A stretch of DNA of 64,000 nt, taken from the NCBI RefSeq assembly GCF_046630445.1, contig NC_092338.1, positions 16,034,001 to 16,098,000 on the forward strand, in the 5' to 3' direction. Both the position numbers and the translations under genes were made by a program. The number at the start of each line of letters is the position of its first letter. Position 1 is the first letter of the stretch. This document shows positions 10,060 through 21,991 of the stretch, one piece after another. Under the pieces are notes generated by a model, which saw only the letters and a program-made list of their open reading frames with translations, did not search any database and had not been told where the DNA came from. This DNA is from Rutidosis leptorrhynchoides. Its lineage: Eukaryota > Streptophyta > Magnoliopsida > Asterales > Asteraceae.

Positions 10060-11986
10060 CTACCGAAGGGGATTACGAGTCCTATCAAGTAATCCAGCCA
10101 TAATCACTCTTTTCTTGTACTGTTCCGAGTCGGTATCAAAAAACTTCACTGCATTAGTAACCGAGTTGACTCGTTTCATCTTTCGACAAGGTATAAAGTA
10201 GAACCAAATTGACGTACAAAGAATCGAGTAAATCCTTCCGTAAACCATCAACACGATTAAGCTCAAAAATAGAAACAAACACCAACGAATATTCCAATAA
10301 TTGTTGCCATTAGAATTCACCTTACCGGGATGAAATAAAACGGAGTGTTTTGAATCAACTGAGTCGAGTCGAGATAATCCCTTTTCAAATGACAATGAAC
10401 GAGGTATAGAATTGATAGGTTTTGGTTTACCTAAAGGTAGAGAAACAGTAGAATCTTGATGTCGAAAAGGTTGGTGGTCGGTTCTGGATGAAACTTTTTC
10501 GTCAAGAAATGCACGAGAATTAAATGTAATCGGATGTCTAAGATTGAGAAGATCTATTTTAGATGGTTTTTGGTCAGATGATGATCGAGAATTATAATTA
10601 CCGGACGATGAGGATGAACTGGAGTATGAAGATGATGTTGTTCGTGATGAAGACGATGAATGTAAATTTGAACGATAACGACTACTAGAATCGTCTGTGT
10701 CCGTACATTGATCTCTACCGCTACAAATATTGTCATCGTTTGACTTTTCGATTTTTTTAGTTAAGAAACTTGATTCGCTAGTCTGATCTGAAGATTTTGA
10801 TGAGCTATTAGCAATCTTCTTCACCTGTTAGCGAAAAACAACATTAATATTCAAAATTAGAATATGATCATTAGATTTAGACTCTGTTTCAAAGTTGAAA
10901 AAGACACGAGACGAAATCGAGACGGTTGAAACCTTAAAACGTCTTGATGGGGGTCGAGACATACGTTGACTGACATTGACTTTTATATATAGACACATAT
11001 TTTAAAGCTAAAAAATTTCGTTGACCAGTTTGTGCCTATAATCACTTTTATTGTTAATATAATAAAAAAAACGAACACTAAACTACGCCCATTTTATTCG
11101 CTTTGACCAATTTTAATCAAACTTTTTACTTTTGACCAGCGTTAACCTGACCTTTCTCGCATTTGACCCGACTTTTGACCGTTGACCGACTTATTAGACG
11201 ACGGGATGGGGTCAAGCCGGGCTAGTCACCGAAATATCGAAACGGGCCTCGCATCATTTACAACAGTGCTCTGTTTGATTTCTCATTACATAAACGAAGT
11301 ATTTAATGGACTATTTATTAAATTATCTAGGGACGTTTAGTAATTTATTATATACCCCACTATCCCTCATTTAAGGGACAATAAAATTGAGGCAATTAAA
11401 GAGAATATGATTTATTCAGAACACACATTAGTATTTATTTTATTTATTCAGAATTCATTGATTAGTGAGAAAATAAAATAGATCAATCTCTAAAATCAAA
11501 TCAAATTATGGTATCAACATAAACCAAAACAAACCATGAATCAAACAATGTCAAATAAATTCAAATCTATTAAAGCTTGCAAGCAAATACAACATCATTA
11601 ATCCGTGTTTCATTTCGTTTATCATTGAATTCAATAACATAAATAGAATTTCGCTAACATGTGCCCAGACTATAAAATTAAACGAATCGAATAATGTGGA
11701 TAAGTAATTAACGTACCATGAGCGAGTTAAACAAAACGGCTTTAACCATACGAGAAATACGACGTCCTGGAGGAGATCGTTTGGGATACGATTGAATGTT
11801 AACATCAGGATTAACCATATTATCTTTGCTGCTACTAACCGCTACCATAACCGGTTTTCCAAACCGTCCGTTAACGTTTTTACCGTTATAAAAATTGTTA
11901 TCATCGGGTGTAAAAGATGATCGGAAACATGAACGTAAATTAAGTTTATTTCTCCCTTCCTTTTTCTTCCTCTTATGATCCGACAT
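10060..11986 (-). CDS. Serine-rich predicted membrane protein, function unknown
   Basis: Two exons, 11986-11717 and 10824-10060, join in phase (ATG|GTG) for 344 residues. I do not recognise a named family; plant genomes hold uncharacterised proteins of this build. Exon 1 is basic (MSDHKRKKKEGRNKLN start, a PPGRRISRMVKAVLF stretch). Exon 2 opens with a low-complexity serine tract (about residues 130-170). A conserved-looking block around PRSLSFEKGLSRLDS follows. A hydrophobic segment WCLFLFLSLIVLMVYG then YSILCTSIWFYFIP suggests one long or two short membrane helices near residues 272-302, followed by a basic C-terminal tail ending RTRNPLR. The serines in RSLSF look like possible phosphorylation sites (inference). 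The 892-bp intron contains a hAT MITE. No signal peptide is evident. Confidence 0.7.
10890..11268. mobile_element. hAT MITE (CAAGGTTG family) in an intron
   Basis: Flanked by an 8-bp duplication CTCTGTTT (10,882-10,889 and 11,269-11,276). The ends CAAAGTTGAAAAAGACACG and, reversed, CACTGTTGTAAATGATGCG are imperfect inverted repeats. The interior matches the element at 17,444-17,866: shared GTTGAC/TTGACC-rich stretches and a run resembling TTTTGACCGTTGACCG. Confidence 0.8.
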
Positions 11987-11989
11987 AAC

Positions 11990-13000
11990 GCCAAGAAAAC
12001 AAAGAGAGAGAAAAAGAAGGGGAGAATATCGATGATCGAATTCTTAGGGTTGCTGCATGTATTTAGGGAAACTGAATTTTTTTTTTTTTTATATTATTTT
12101 GGAGAAACACGAAATAAAAGATATGGTTGGAAGAAATGGAAGTAGATGTGCGAGAGTGCCCGAAATTGCCGCTATTTCGTCTTCCCTATTTTTACCTGTT
12201 TATTTATTTTCTTTAATTCTATAAACTTCCCAACTTCCACCTCCCTCGCTATTTAAATGACTATAAGTATATAATTAACACCTATCACCCTTGTAGTATC
12301 TATTGTCTCACAATCTGATCATAAAGTTCTTATATGGAAGCTCATTATACTCTCTTTACGCATCGTCATTTATCCGTCAAATCTAGGTAGGCAATTCTAA
12401 CGCCATTTGTCGCTTGTTACGCAACGTTAGTTTTGGCGCATAGATACCGTCAATTACAAACTTAACAACATCTTTAATACGTGTTGGATAATACACACAT
12501 ATTAATTTATTTTATACTTAACTTCCAATCATATTATACCACATCACTCAAAACACTTCTACATAAATTTAACTCTCATATTCACATTCACCAATCACAA
12601 TAACACAACTCAAAAATTTGATACTCGCACATCGATCTCCTCTCTCCTCCCAAAAATACCAAATTTACCTTCACGTCACAGTCATTGTAACATGTGTTCT
12701 TAAAGGCATAGATAGTTGTATATGGTTTTGACAGCATTATTCATCGGGAAACGCTACGAATCAGCATTTTTCACTATGCATTAGTATTTATCGGCGTTTA
12801 ACATGGGCTTTTCCCTTGTATTGTTGCTGAAATGGTGATATATATTTTTTTAATTGATTTTAAAATGATTTCATTGGTTCATTTTAGTTCATTGGACCGG
12901 TGATATCTCATATTCAAAGTTTAACTACCAGGGGATTCTACTTTAGTCTCCTTTAAAAGTTCTCAAGCGCTTAACCATAATACTTATCCTTTTTGGTTAC
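11990..13000. other. Intergenic, upstream of the serine-rich membrane protein gene
   Basis: The first 60 bases are a purine/pyrimidine-biased 5' UTR of the minus-strand gene. The rest is AT-rich with no supported gene or RNA. Confidence 0.4.
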
Positions 13001-13007
13001 AAAACCC

Positions 13008-13095
13008 TAATAATAATAATAATAATAATAATAATATAATAATAATAATAATAACAATAATAATAATAATTGTAATGGTAATAGTAATACAGTAC

Positions 13096-13156
<61 letters not shown>

Positions 13157-13259
13157 TTTTATAATTATAATTATTATTATAATAGTAGTAACAGTAATAG
13201 TAATAATATAATAAAAATAATATTAACAACAACAATAATTATTATTATTATTTTATTTT

Positions 13260-13296
<37 letters not shown>

Positions 13297-13325
13297 TAAT
13301 AATAGTAATAGTAATAGTAATAGTA

Positions 13326-13398
<73 letters not shown>
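13008..13398. repeat. (TAA)n microsatellite cluster
   Basis: Three long TAA/AAT trinucleotide arrays (about 13,008-13,068, 13,098-13,156 and 13,258-13,398) joined by degenerate ATA/AGT sequence. The poly-isoleucine/leucine frame on the minus strand is an artefact. Confidence 0.95.
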
Positions 13399-13451
13399 GA
13401 AAGATCATGGGTTTGGCCCAAATGAATTGCAAAATATTTCGCTTGAGTTTA

Positions 13452-13685
13452 TCCTCCCATTTCATGGTTTCGCGGGGTCTTGGACGTCTTGCGTTCGAAC
13501 CTCATCCAAGGGGGTTTGTTTTAGCACACACGATATCCGAGTAGATTCGCCGGAGATTTTCTCCCGAGGGGCGGTAGGACTGTAATGTTCGTCTGATCGT
13601 CTCACGAATGACTGGATGGATAGTTCCGACATCCTTTCGAGTCTGTCAGTGACGTTTAACCGCAATTTTTAAATAAATAAATAAT
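13452..13685 (+). mobile_element. tRNA-derived SINE (bounds approximate)
   Basis: An A-box-like TGGTTTCGCGG is followed about 25 bases later by a good B box, GTTCGAACC (near 13,493). This is the spacing of an internal polymerase III promoter. The unit ends in a short AAATAAATAAATAA tail. I could not find a clear target duplication. The TAA array to the left may be linked to an older insertion. Confidence 0.5.
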
Positions 13686-13689
13686 GATA

Positions 13690-14113
13690 TCTATATAGTC
13701 TAATAAACCTCTAAAATGATGACATCATCATTAAGCTAAATTACCCTTTACTTTTCATAATGATGATGTCATAATTATATATTAATTTAATTAAAAAATA
13801 ATACAAAATCTTTTATAAAAGGAAGTATTAATCTCTCATAAATTGTAATTTAATTTTTCTAAAAAAATTTAAAAGGCATTTATTATTATTATTATTATTA
13901 TTAATTATTATTATTAAAAATATAAATATAAATATTCAACTTTGAGCGAACTTTATGTTTTTAAAATCAACGACAAGTTTCTTAGTCGGAATCCGTGGTT
14001 CCACGGGACAATAAACTAAATGACTTTAACATTTACATTCACTTAATACCTAAAACATATCATTAAACTATTTCGTTTAAACAAACCCGTGTTTCCACGG
14101 GTCATTTCACTAG
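13690..14113 (+). mobile_element. Non-autonomous Helitron, family B, complete
   Basis: Starts TCTATATAGTCTAATAAA right after an A (13,689). It ends with hairpin CCCGTG-TTTC-CACGGG then TCATTTCACTAG, followed by T (14,114). These are both canonical Helitron ends with A/T insertion. It is 424 bp without coding sequence. A second copy with matching ends and interior lies at 59,865-60,404 on the minus strand. Confidence 0.85.
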
Positions 14114-15018
14114 TAATAATAATAATTATTAGTAAAAATATTAATAATTCATAATAAATTATTAAATCGAAATTTATTATGAAAACCGCCTACATGTTTT
14201 CAAATTTGGCAGGTTTCCTCTTAATTAACATAACAATAACATTCGCCAAATAACACAACTAAACATGAAATTAGTGAAGGGCCCAAATTTCGTTTTTAAT
14301 GACTCTTCTAAATAAAGTTGATCGCAGCACTATATTGACCTTTAGTTTTTATTTGTTGGCATATGCTGTGGCCAATCAAGATTGCAGATTTTGGGTATAC
14401 ATATAATTATTATATTTGTGGACGTATACATATAGCAGAAACTAAAATATTGATTAGATTTGGCAGCAATAAAAATATAAATTAAATGATGTGATTAAAA
14501 TAAGACATGTATAAGACTCGTATAGAAAGTATCCGACACCACAACTAAATATGGGAAATAATTGGTGAAAGGGGACAATTTAGCTTTAAACCTTTTAACG
14601 ATGTTATTTCTAATGCTAGTTAAGTGACGTGCATTTTGTTTGAACTAATAATGATCAAGTAACGACTTGAATCGCAACACTTATCTCTTTATTAAAGAAA
14701 CACTTAGCATGTAAAATAGTTATACAAATTTAAAATGCACACAAAAGTCTGCTAACACAATAATGATATGATAGTTATAAGTTTTAATAGTGAATGGTGG
14801 GTATTATTTTAAAAAGGTGTATCATAATATAAAAGATTATAATGATAGAATGTAAATAAGATTAGTTTTTTTTTTAATTTTTTTTTTTGAAAAGCATAAA
14901 AAATTAAACTTATTTTAAACTTACAATAGGGAGTTGATATTTTCACATTTCCTTTTACTTCTATGGTTCTACCACCACACTTTTAAGAACCTTCTTAAAA
15001 TACCCATGTTTTGTTATA
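14114..15018. other. Intergenic, no gene seen
   Basis: AT-rich DNA with poly-T runs and no supported coding, RNA or complete mobile element. A GGGAGTTGATATTTTCAC stretch near 14,930 resembles one end of the Mutator-type MITE at 54,285, without a visible partner. Confidence 0.35.
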
Positions 15019-15573
15019 CAGTAAAACCTCTATAATTTAATACTCGATAAATTAAAAACCTCGATAAAATTAATAATTTGTTTGATCCCAACTTGGGACT
15101 AGTATAAAATTAGACCCCAATCGATAAAATAAGATAATAATTTTTTTGAAATTCCAATGTAAATATAGTGGTCCCAGCGAAACTATAAATTAATAATTAC
15201 TAAATATTTCAAAATTTTATGATTTTCTAGTAAAAATTAATCTATAGTTATCGATTTAGATGTGATTTTAAAATTAATCATTAAACAATTTATGGTGATC
15301 AATCTAGATTTATGTACATTGAACTTGACAATTTCTTTTACGTGTGAATGTACATACATGAGAATTTTGAAGATCATTGTTTATGTTTTATTCAAATAGG
15401 TAAAGTGAAAGGACATAGTTATTTCGAATGTCGATGAATTATTTTGAGAGTTGCTCCCAAATTTAATCCAATTTTTTACATAACTAATTTATCAATTTAT
15501 CGATATAATAATATCTTGCTAAATTAATAAAATATCTCCGTCCCAACATTATTAATTTATAGAGGTTTTAACG
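15019..15573. mobile_element. Emigrant-like MITE (pogo/Tc1-mariner)
   Basis: Begins CAGTAAAACCTCTATAAT and, read from the other end, CGTTAAAACCTCTATAAA. TA dinucleotides lie on both sides (15,017-15,018 and 15,574-15,575). Length is 555 bp. The terminal repeat CAGTAAAACCTCTATAAATT is the one I know from the Arabidopsis Emigrant/Lemi1 family. There is no transposase, so it is non-autonomous. Confidence 0.8.
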
Positions 15574-15693
15574 TATATAAATTTAAAACCTATTAATGAA
15601 ATCGCACATACTCTGTAAAAATCAGGGTATGATTTATGATGCTAAATAAATTAAATACTTCATTATATAGGTTTCTAGAAGTGTGGTTCCCAA

Positions 15694-16254
15694 TAGGGGT
15701 GTGCACAATTTGGTTTCAAACCGAATAAATCGAATATCGAATCGAATCCAAACCAAAATAAACTAAACCGAATTTTTTAAACAGTTTTCGGATCGATCGA
15801 AACCGAAACCGAATTCGTAATTCGATTTTTGGTTTTGAAAATTTCATATTTGGTTAACCGAAAACCGAATTAAAAACCGAATTCATATTTCTAACATATT
15901 AAAACATATTTATAATTATAATATTTATATATTTATATTATATTTGATGTAATATTACATTTTTACTAAACAATAAACATGTTATATACCCTGTATACTT
16001 AAATTAATTTCACAACCGTTATTCTAATTTATATGTAAGTTTATGCTGGTTATGATTTTTATTTTTAGTGATTTTTGGTTTTAATCGAAACTAAACCGAA
16101 ATAAAATTCGGTTTTCGGTTCGGTTTTGGTTATGATTTTGATAATTAAATTTGGTTTCGGTTTGGTTTTCGGTTTTGATTTTATAAGTTTCAAAACCGAA
16201 AAAACCTAATTGAATAAACTGAAAAACCAAAAACCGAACCGATGAACACCCCTA
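15694..16254. mobile_element. hAT MITE rich in ACCGAA/CGGTTT repeats
   Basis: An 8-bp duplication GTTCCCAA lies at 15,686-15,693 and 16,255-16,262. The inverted ends are TAGGGGTGT and ACACCCCTA. Within the ends run degenerate AAACCGAAA units on the left and CGGTTTTGGTTT units on the right, so most of the 561-bp element could fold on itself. No coding sequence. Confidence 0.88.
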
Positions 16255-16421
16255 GTTCCCAATCAAACATCAAATTCTAATAACCCCTATCGTACTATCG
16301 TTCCAATAAAACATCTTAAACTCCTTCTCATTTTTTTCTAGGGTATAAGAAAAAGGTTAATAAAATTAAAATATATGGATGACCCGACCCAATTTTTATC
16401 TGGTCTCATTATACTCACACA

Positions 16422-16728
16422 CACTATTGTAAAAAAACTCGATTACTCGCCGATTAATCTTCGATTAATAAATTTTAAGAGCAGTCCGTTTCGATTTTTC
16501 CAAATTCGTTTAATTAATCGGGCAACGTCAATGGATGGTTCAAAGTCAAATTTGGCAATCAAAATCTATCAAAGTCAAGATTGGTCAAATTTTAACATGA
16601 ATTTAAACTAGAACTTCAGAGTTTTAAACAAAATGAACAATTTTAGACAATTATTTTGTAGTTTATGTTTATATTTATGTTTTTCTTCTATTTTTATTTA
16701 TATAAATTTTGAAATTTAGTATTTAAAT

Positions 16729-16789
<61 letters not shown>

Positions 16790-17038
16790 AAAGGCAATGT
16801 TAGTGGTTAGTGGTTAATTCACGAAAATCCCCCCCCCCCCCCCCCCCCGAGACTCGAACCCTGGTCTCCTCGAACACCATGTTAACATGGTGACCAATGA
16901 GGCAAAGCCCCATTGGCAATTTAGTATTTAAATGTATAAAGTATAATTCAATTAATCCCCGATTAATCTTCGAATTTTCGATTACTCCTTCAAAAGTCTC
17001 GATCGATTAATCCTGGAATAGGGAATTTTGCAACCTTG
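16422..17038. mobile_element. hAT MITE carrying a SINE (CAAGGTTG ends)
   Basis: An 8-bp duplication CTCACACA flanks it (16,414-16,421 and 17,039-17,046). The ends are CACTATTGTAAAAAAACTCG and, reversed, CAAGGTTGCAAAATTCCC. Both arms carry GATTAATCTTCGA motifs in inverted order. A SINE sits in the middle, and the right arm is caught up in the 397-bp tandem duplication that follows. Confidence 0.8.
16731..16917 (-). mobile_element. tRNA-derived SINE with long poly(A) tail
   Basis: Flanked by an 18-bp target duplication AATTTAGTATTTAAATGT (16,713-16,730 and 16,918-16,935). On the minus strand it starts ATTGCCAATGGGGCTTTG and has a B box GTTCGAGTC near 16,855. It then runs through about 20 G and ends in about 58 A, seen as poly-T at 16,731-16,788. 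The long homopolymers and clean duplication suggest a young insertion. Confidence 0.85.
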
Positions 17039-17737
17039 CTCACACACAAGGTTGAAAAAGACGCGAGACGGGGTCGAAACGGTAGCGACCTCAAAACGTC
17101 GCAACGGAAAAAACGGGGCTGAGACGGGGTAGAAACGGATGTTGACTAATGTTGACTTTTATATATATAAATATATATTTATACAAATTTTAGAGCTAAA
17201 AAACCTTCATTGACAATTTTGTACTTATAATTGCTATTAGCGTTAATATAATACAAAATGGAATACTAAACTAAGTCAATTTTGATTGCTTTGACCGACT
17301 TATGACCAATTTTAACAGAATTTCTGACTTTTGACCGGCGTAATTCAATTAATCCCCGATTAATCTTCGAATTTTCGATTACTCCTTCAAAAGTCTCGAT
17401 CGATTAATCCTGGAATAGGGAATTTTGCAACCTTGCTCACACACAAGGTTGAAAAAGACGCGAGACGGGGTCGAAACGGTAGCGACCTCAAAACGTCGCA
17501 ACGGAAAAAACGGGGCTGAGACGGGGTAGAAACGGATGTTGACTAATGTTGACTTTTATATATATAAATATATATTTATACAAATTTTAGAGCTAAAAAA
17601 CCTTCATTGACAATTTTGTACTTATAATTGCTATTAGCGTTAATATAATACAAAATGGAATACTAAACTAAGTCAATTTTGATTGCTTTGACCGACTTAT
17701 GACCAATTTTAACAGAATTTCTGACTTTTGACCGGCG
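16944..17737. repeat. Tandem duplication, two 397-bp units
   Basis: Unit 1 is 16,944-17,340 and unit 2 is 17,341-17,737. Both start TAATTCAATTAATCCCCG and end TTTTGACCGGCG, and I see no difference between them by eye. The unit spans the right arm of one hAT MITE and the left part of the next, so the breakpoints do not follow element ends. Unequal crossing-over or replication slippage is likely. Confidence 0.9.
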
Positions 17738-17866
17738 TGACCCAATTTTTCCTGCATTTGACCTGACTTTTGACCGTTGACCGGCTTATAAGAAAACGGG
17801 ACGGGGTCGAAACGGTTAAGTCACCAAAACGTCGCAACGGACGCAACGGATGCCGTTTACAACGAG
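17444..17866. mobile_element. hAT MITE (CAAGGTTG family), second in tandem
   Basis: Starts CAAGGTTGAAAAAGACGCG right after CTCACACA and ends near CCGTTTACAACGAG. The 8 bases after it (CACATACA) match the left flank at 6 of 8 positions. A truncated duplicate of its left part lies at 17,047-17,340. It is a sister of the element at 10,890-11,268. From 17,867 to 18,366 I see only AT-rich intergenic DNA. Confidence 0.65.
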
Positions 17867-18371
17867 CACATACATATGTAAATCTGAAAAAAATTAAAAT
17901 GAAGTTTTTAATCTTGGCGTCCCCTATTTCATTCTTGATGTATTTTAATTGCCACTTTTAATTCTTTTCATCTCCAAAATCTATCTTATATTTTTCCAAT
18001 AAGGAAAGCTGGATTGAAGAAAATGGTAGAGACAGAGACAAAATTATAGTGAGAATTGGATGAAAAGTTGAATGGATGATGCAAATATTCAACATTAAAA
18101 AATAATTTAGTAGGGGTATTTTAGGAAAGTTATTGTAGTGGAACAAATAAAAAAAAAAGGTGGAAAATATCCCCTCCCCTTACAATAGGTTACAATAATC
18201 ATCGTTGCTGGTCAACTAATTCGAATTCCTAGGGCCACTGACTACCGTTGAGTGTTGACTCCATTATTTACGTCGATTTGAATAGCATATAGTCGTTGGA
18301 TGTTTGTGAGTATTGTGACCGTCATATTACTGCGTTGACTGTTGACTTCTCTAGTCAAATTTAATGAATTT

Positions 18372-18609
18372 TATTATAATTCAGTAGGCTTATAACTACC
18401 TTTAATGGTTATAAGAACAAAGAGGGAAAAAGAGAGAAGAAGGAGAGAAGAAATATTGATATTGATATTTCAAGAGAAATGGTACACCTTAAATGGTTAC
18501 CATACATGTCTATTTATAGTATAAAATATTACTATGCAAGAAATATAATAATAATAAAATTAACATCCAATCTAGATATTTTATAACACAATCTAGATAT
18601 TTTATAACA
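18372..18609 (-). repeat. 3' LTR of the copia element
   Basis: 238 bp, near-identical to 53,179-53,416. It contains a TATA-like CTATTTATAGTATAAA and a doubled AATCTAGATATTTTATAACA at its outer U3 end. Confidence 0.9.
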
Positions 18610-21600
18610 CTCCCCCTTGGATGACAATTTTATTAGAGAATAACTAGTACTGCCTCGTTAAAAACCTTGCTAAAGAAAACCCATTGGGATAAAACTTTAG
18701 CTAAGGGAAAAAGAGTGCAGCATGGAGTTGACTCCCCCTCAAGTAGGCAACGCCTGAGTTGTTACATCTTCTGAACATGCCTCATGCCAATATTATGAAC
18801 GTGTGTTCTGAAAATAGCAGTTGGCAGTGCTTTGGTATAAAGATCAGCAGAGTTGTTGATTGAACGTATCTCATTTTAATCTGATTGTCTTTTACGAGAT
18901 CTTGAGTATATGAGAAGAATCTGAGGTTTTCATTTGAAACTGTATCATCTAAATCTTTTATGTACAAGTTTAGCCCCTGTGATTTGTCTACAGTCTCCTT
19001 CATGGTTTGCTCAAACCCTTGTTTCAATTCCTATTTCCTTGTAGTCTTTTCTGAGCCTTACCAACATACCATTCTTTTCCACCAAACTTATGACCGTTAA
19101 GACCGTCTATGGCTTTGGCGCCTCCTCAGTATTTATATTTTGTTCAGTCACTTTTGATACTCTTCTTTCATTTGTATTATGCAAGCTGCATTATCTTCAT
19201 ATATAGTTATTGGTGAAGATAGTTGTTGGTCTTTTATAGCGTTCTAGTCCACAAGAATCATTAATGATTTGTGTTATTAATCTCAACCAAACACATTTTT
19301 GAGTAGTTTCATATAATGCAATCACTTCGTCATGATTTGATGATGTTGCAATAAGTGTTTGTTTTAAGAACGCCATGATTTTGTGGTACCTCCATTTAGG
19401 AATACATATCGAGTTTGAGATTTATCTTTATAAGGATTTGATGAATGACCTGCATATACATAATCAACCAAATCTTGTTTTGAAACGTTAGAATAAAATA
19501 ATTTTAAATCAGCAGTTTCTCAAGGGTATCAAAATATGTGTTTGATCCCGCTCCATTGTCATTTGAGCTGAATCTTGCCAACAAATTAACTGCAAGAGAA
19601 ATGTCAGGTCTTGTACAATCTATAAGATACATAAGAACCTCAATTGCACTAAAATATGGAACTTCCGATCTGTTTAAGATTTTCATGATCTTCGCAGGGA
19701 TGAAATAGATCAGTGTCAATATTGAGTGATCTAACAACAATGAGTTTGTTTTTTTTTTTTTTTTAAATGTTTTAAAATCTTTTCGGTATAAGTTGTTTGA
19801 TGTACAAGTAAACCATTAGGCATATGCTCAATTTGCAATCCAAGGTAATACTTGGTTTTTTCAAGATCTTTCATTTCAAAATAATTCTTTAGAAGTTGAA
19901 TGATTTCATAGATCTCTTTATTTGTTCATATGATGTTAAGAACATTGACATAAACAACTACGATCTCATATCCGAACATTGTTTTTATAAAACATACGTG
20001 CAAAATAAGTTTATATTTATACCCTTTTTTTTATCAAGTAGTCATTTAATCGGTTATACCACATACGTCCCGTTTGTATAAACCCACTTAGAAATCTTTG
20101 TGATTTAATGGAATATATTCCCTTGGGTTTTACATTAGATGCTTATGATACCTTAACCCTTTAGGTATATTCATATATATCACTATTAAGTGATCCATAC
20201 AGATAAGTAGTAACAACATTCATGAGATGCATTTAAATAACTACCAGGTTGATTAAGTATCTAATAAGTAATTGTATCCATTACAGGAGGATAATTTTTC
20301 CTCCTAATTCATTTCTGGTCTTTGTGGAAAATATTGAGTTACAAGTCTAGTTTTGCCTTGTAACTTCATTTGCACATTTCTTTTCGGATAAAAAATTCAT
20401 TTGTATCCCATACGTTTCACATCTTTAAAAGTGATAACGATTGATCCGAAAACTTTTCTTTTATCGAGCGATTCTAATTCAGCTCGTATTGCTCCTTTCC
20501 ATTTAGCTCAATCATGTTCATTTTGTATATTCAATGACAGATTTTAGTTCCAGATCATCATCTTTATTCATGATGTCATTGTAACATTATATGAAAATAT
20601 CTCATAGAGATTTTAATTTCATTTCGGTTCCATAATATTGCATAATTTATCGCAATTGTAGTATTTACATTTATCAATATCCTCTGCAGAAGGAATATTG
20701 ATTTGTGGTTCTTCTTGAACACTTTCTTTTACCTCATTATCAGCTGATTTTCTTTTTCGAGGATTTTTATCTTCGGAACCAATTGATCTTCCACGTCTGA
20801 TGCGTGGCAAAGACTCAACAGTGACATTATTGCCAACTTTTGGAATTTCAGTTCGAGCTGGAGCATTTATCGCTGGTATATATGATTTAGTCACCTTTTT
20901 TTTATATATGTAAATGCATAAAGTAATTAATTTGCAAGTTCTTGCATATGCATTATTTTTTGAACTTTCGTTTCACATTCTTTTGTGCGAGTTCAATATA
21001 CCTTAATTGATGTTCACATCATGAAGCATCATTTTATTTTTTTTATTTTTATTTCTCCCCCTAATCCAGGGAACAATGTTTTATTAAAATGACAATCAGC
21101 AAAACGTGCTGTAAAAACATCACCCATAATGGGTTCAATATATCTTATGATTGAAGATGTTTTATATCCAAAATATATTACCATCTTTCTTTGAAGAACC
21201 ATTTTATTGTGTTGTGGTGATACAATTGGAACATACACTGCACAACCAATGTTCTAAGGTGGAAAATATTTGGCTCTTGGCCAAAATCAAGTATTAAGTG
21301 AAAATATTTATGACTTCCACATGGTATAATGTGAATTAATGTCGCAACATGTAAATTTACATGTCCACATATACATATTGAGAGATTTGTACTCATTATC
21401 AATTGTCTAGTTATTAGCTGCTATTGATTCAGCTAAACTAATTTTGTGTATGCACATGAGCAACTGGATGTTCAACAACAATCCCTGTAGATATATAATG
21501 ATCATTAAATGTTTTAGATGTTAACTCACCAGCATTATCAAGTCTCATCCTTTTAATGGTGTAATCAGAATAATGTGTTCTCAATTTAATAATTTGTGCA

Positions 21601-21764
21601 AGAAACTTTGCAAATGCCATATTACGGCTTGATAACATACAAATATGAGACCATCCGCTAGATGCGTCTATTATCAAAATGCTTCACATGATGGATGAAT
21701 TGGTTCATATATCTTACCTTGAATTCTTTCAAGAAACATTTGTGATTCTTTTTCACAATATACT

Positions 21765-21991
21765 TTTCATTAATCACCATATGTGCTTTCCATTAATCAC
21801 CATATGTGTTTTTTTTTTTTATAAATCACCATATGTGTTTTTTTTTTTATCATATATCCTTTTCACCATATACGCTTTTAATCATATGCGTTGTGTTTTT
21901 CACCATATGCGCTTTTAATCATATGCGATTTTCATCATATGCGTTGTGCTTTTCATCATATTCGCTTTTTATCATATGCGCTTATCATATG
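21765..21991. repeat. CATATG-centred short repeat array in the copia interior
   Basis: About a dozen units of roughly 16-25 bases built on ATCATATGCGCTTTT, with CATATG (a palindrome) as constant core. The array runs on at 50,611-50,650 beyond the inserted gypsy element, so it was a single array before that insertion. Confidence 0.75.

Noticed and set aside
13259-13465. Poly-isoleucine/leucine frame
   Set aside because: Translation of the TAA microsatellite.
16850-16870. Possible tRNA gene from the B-box-like GTTCGAGTC
   Set aside because: No cloverleaf partner arms, and the unit has a poly(A) tail and target duplication, so it is a SINE.
17958-18146. Short frame beside the hAT tandem
   Set aside because: AT-rich random frame; no conserved motif.
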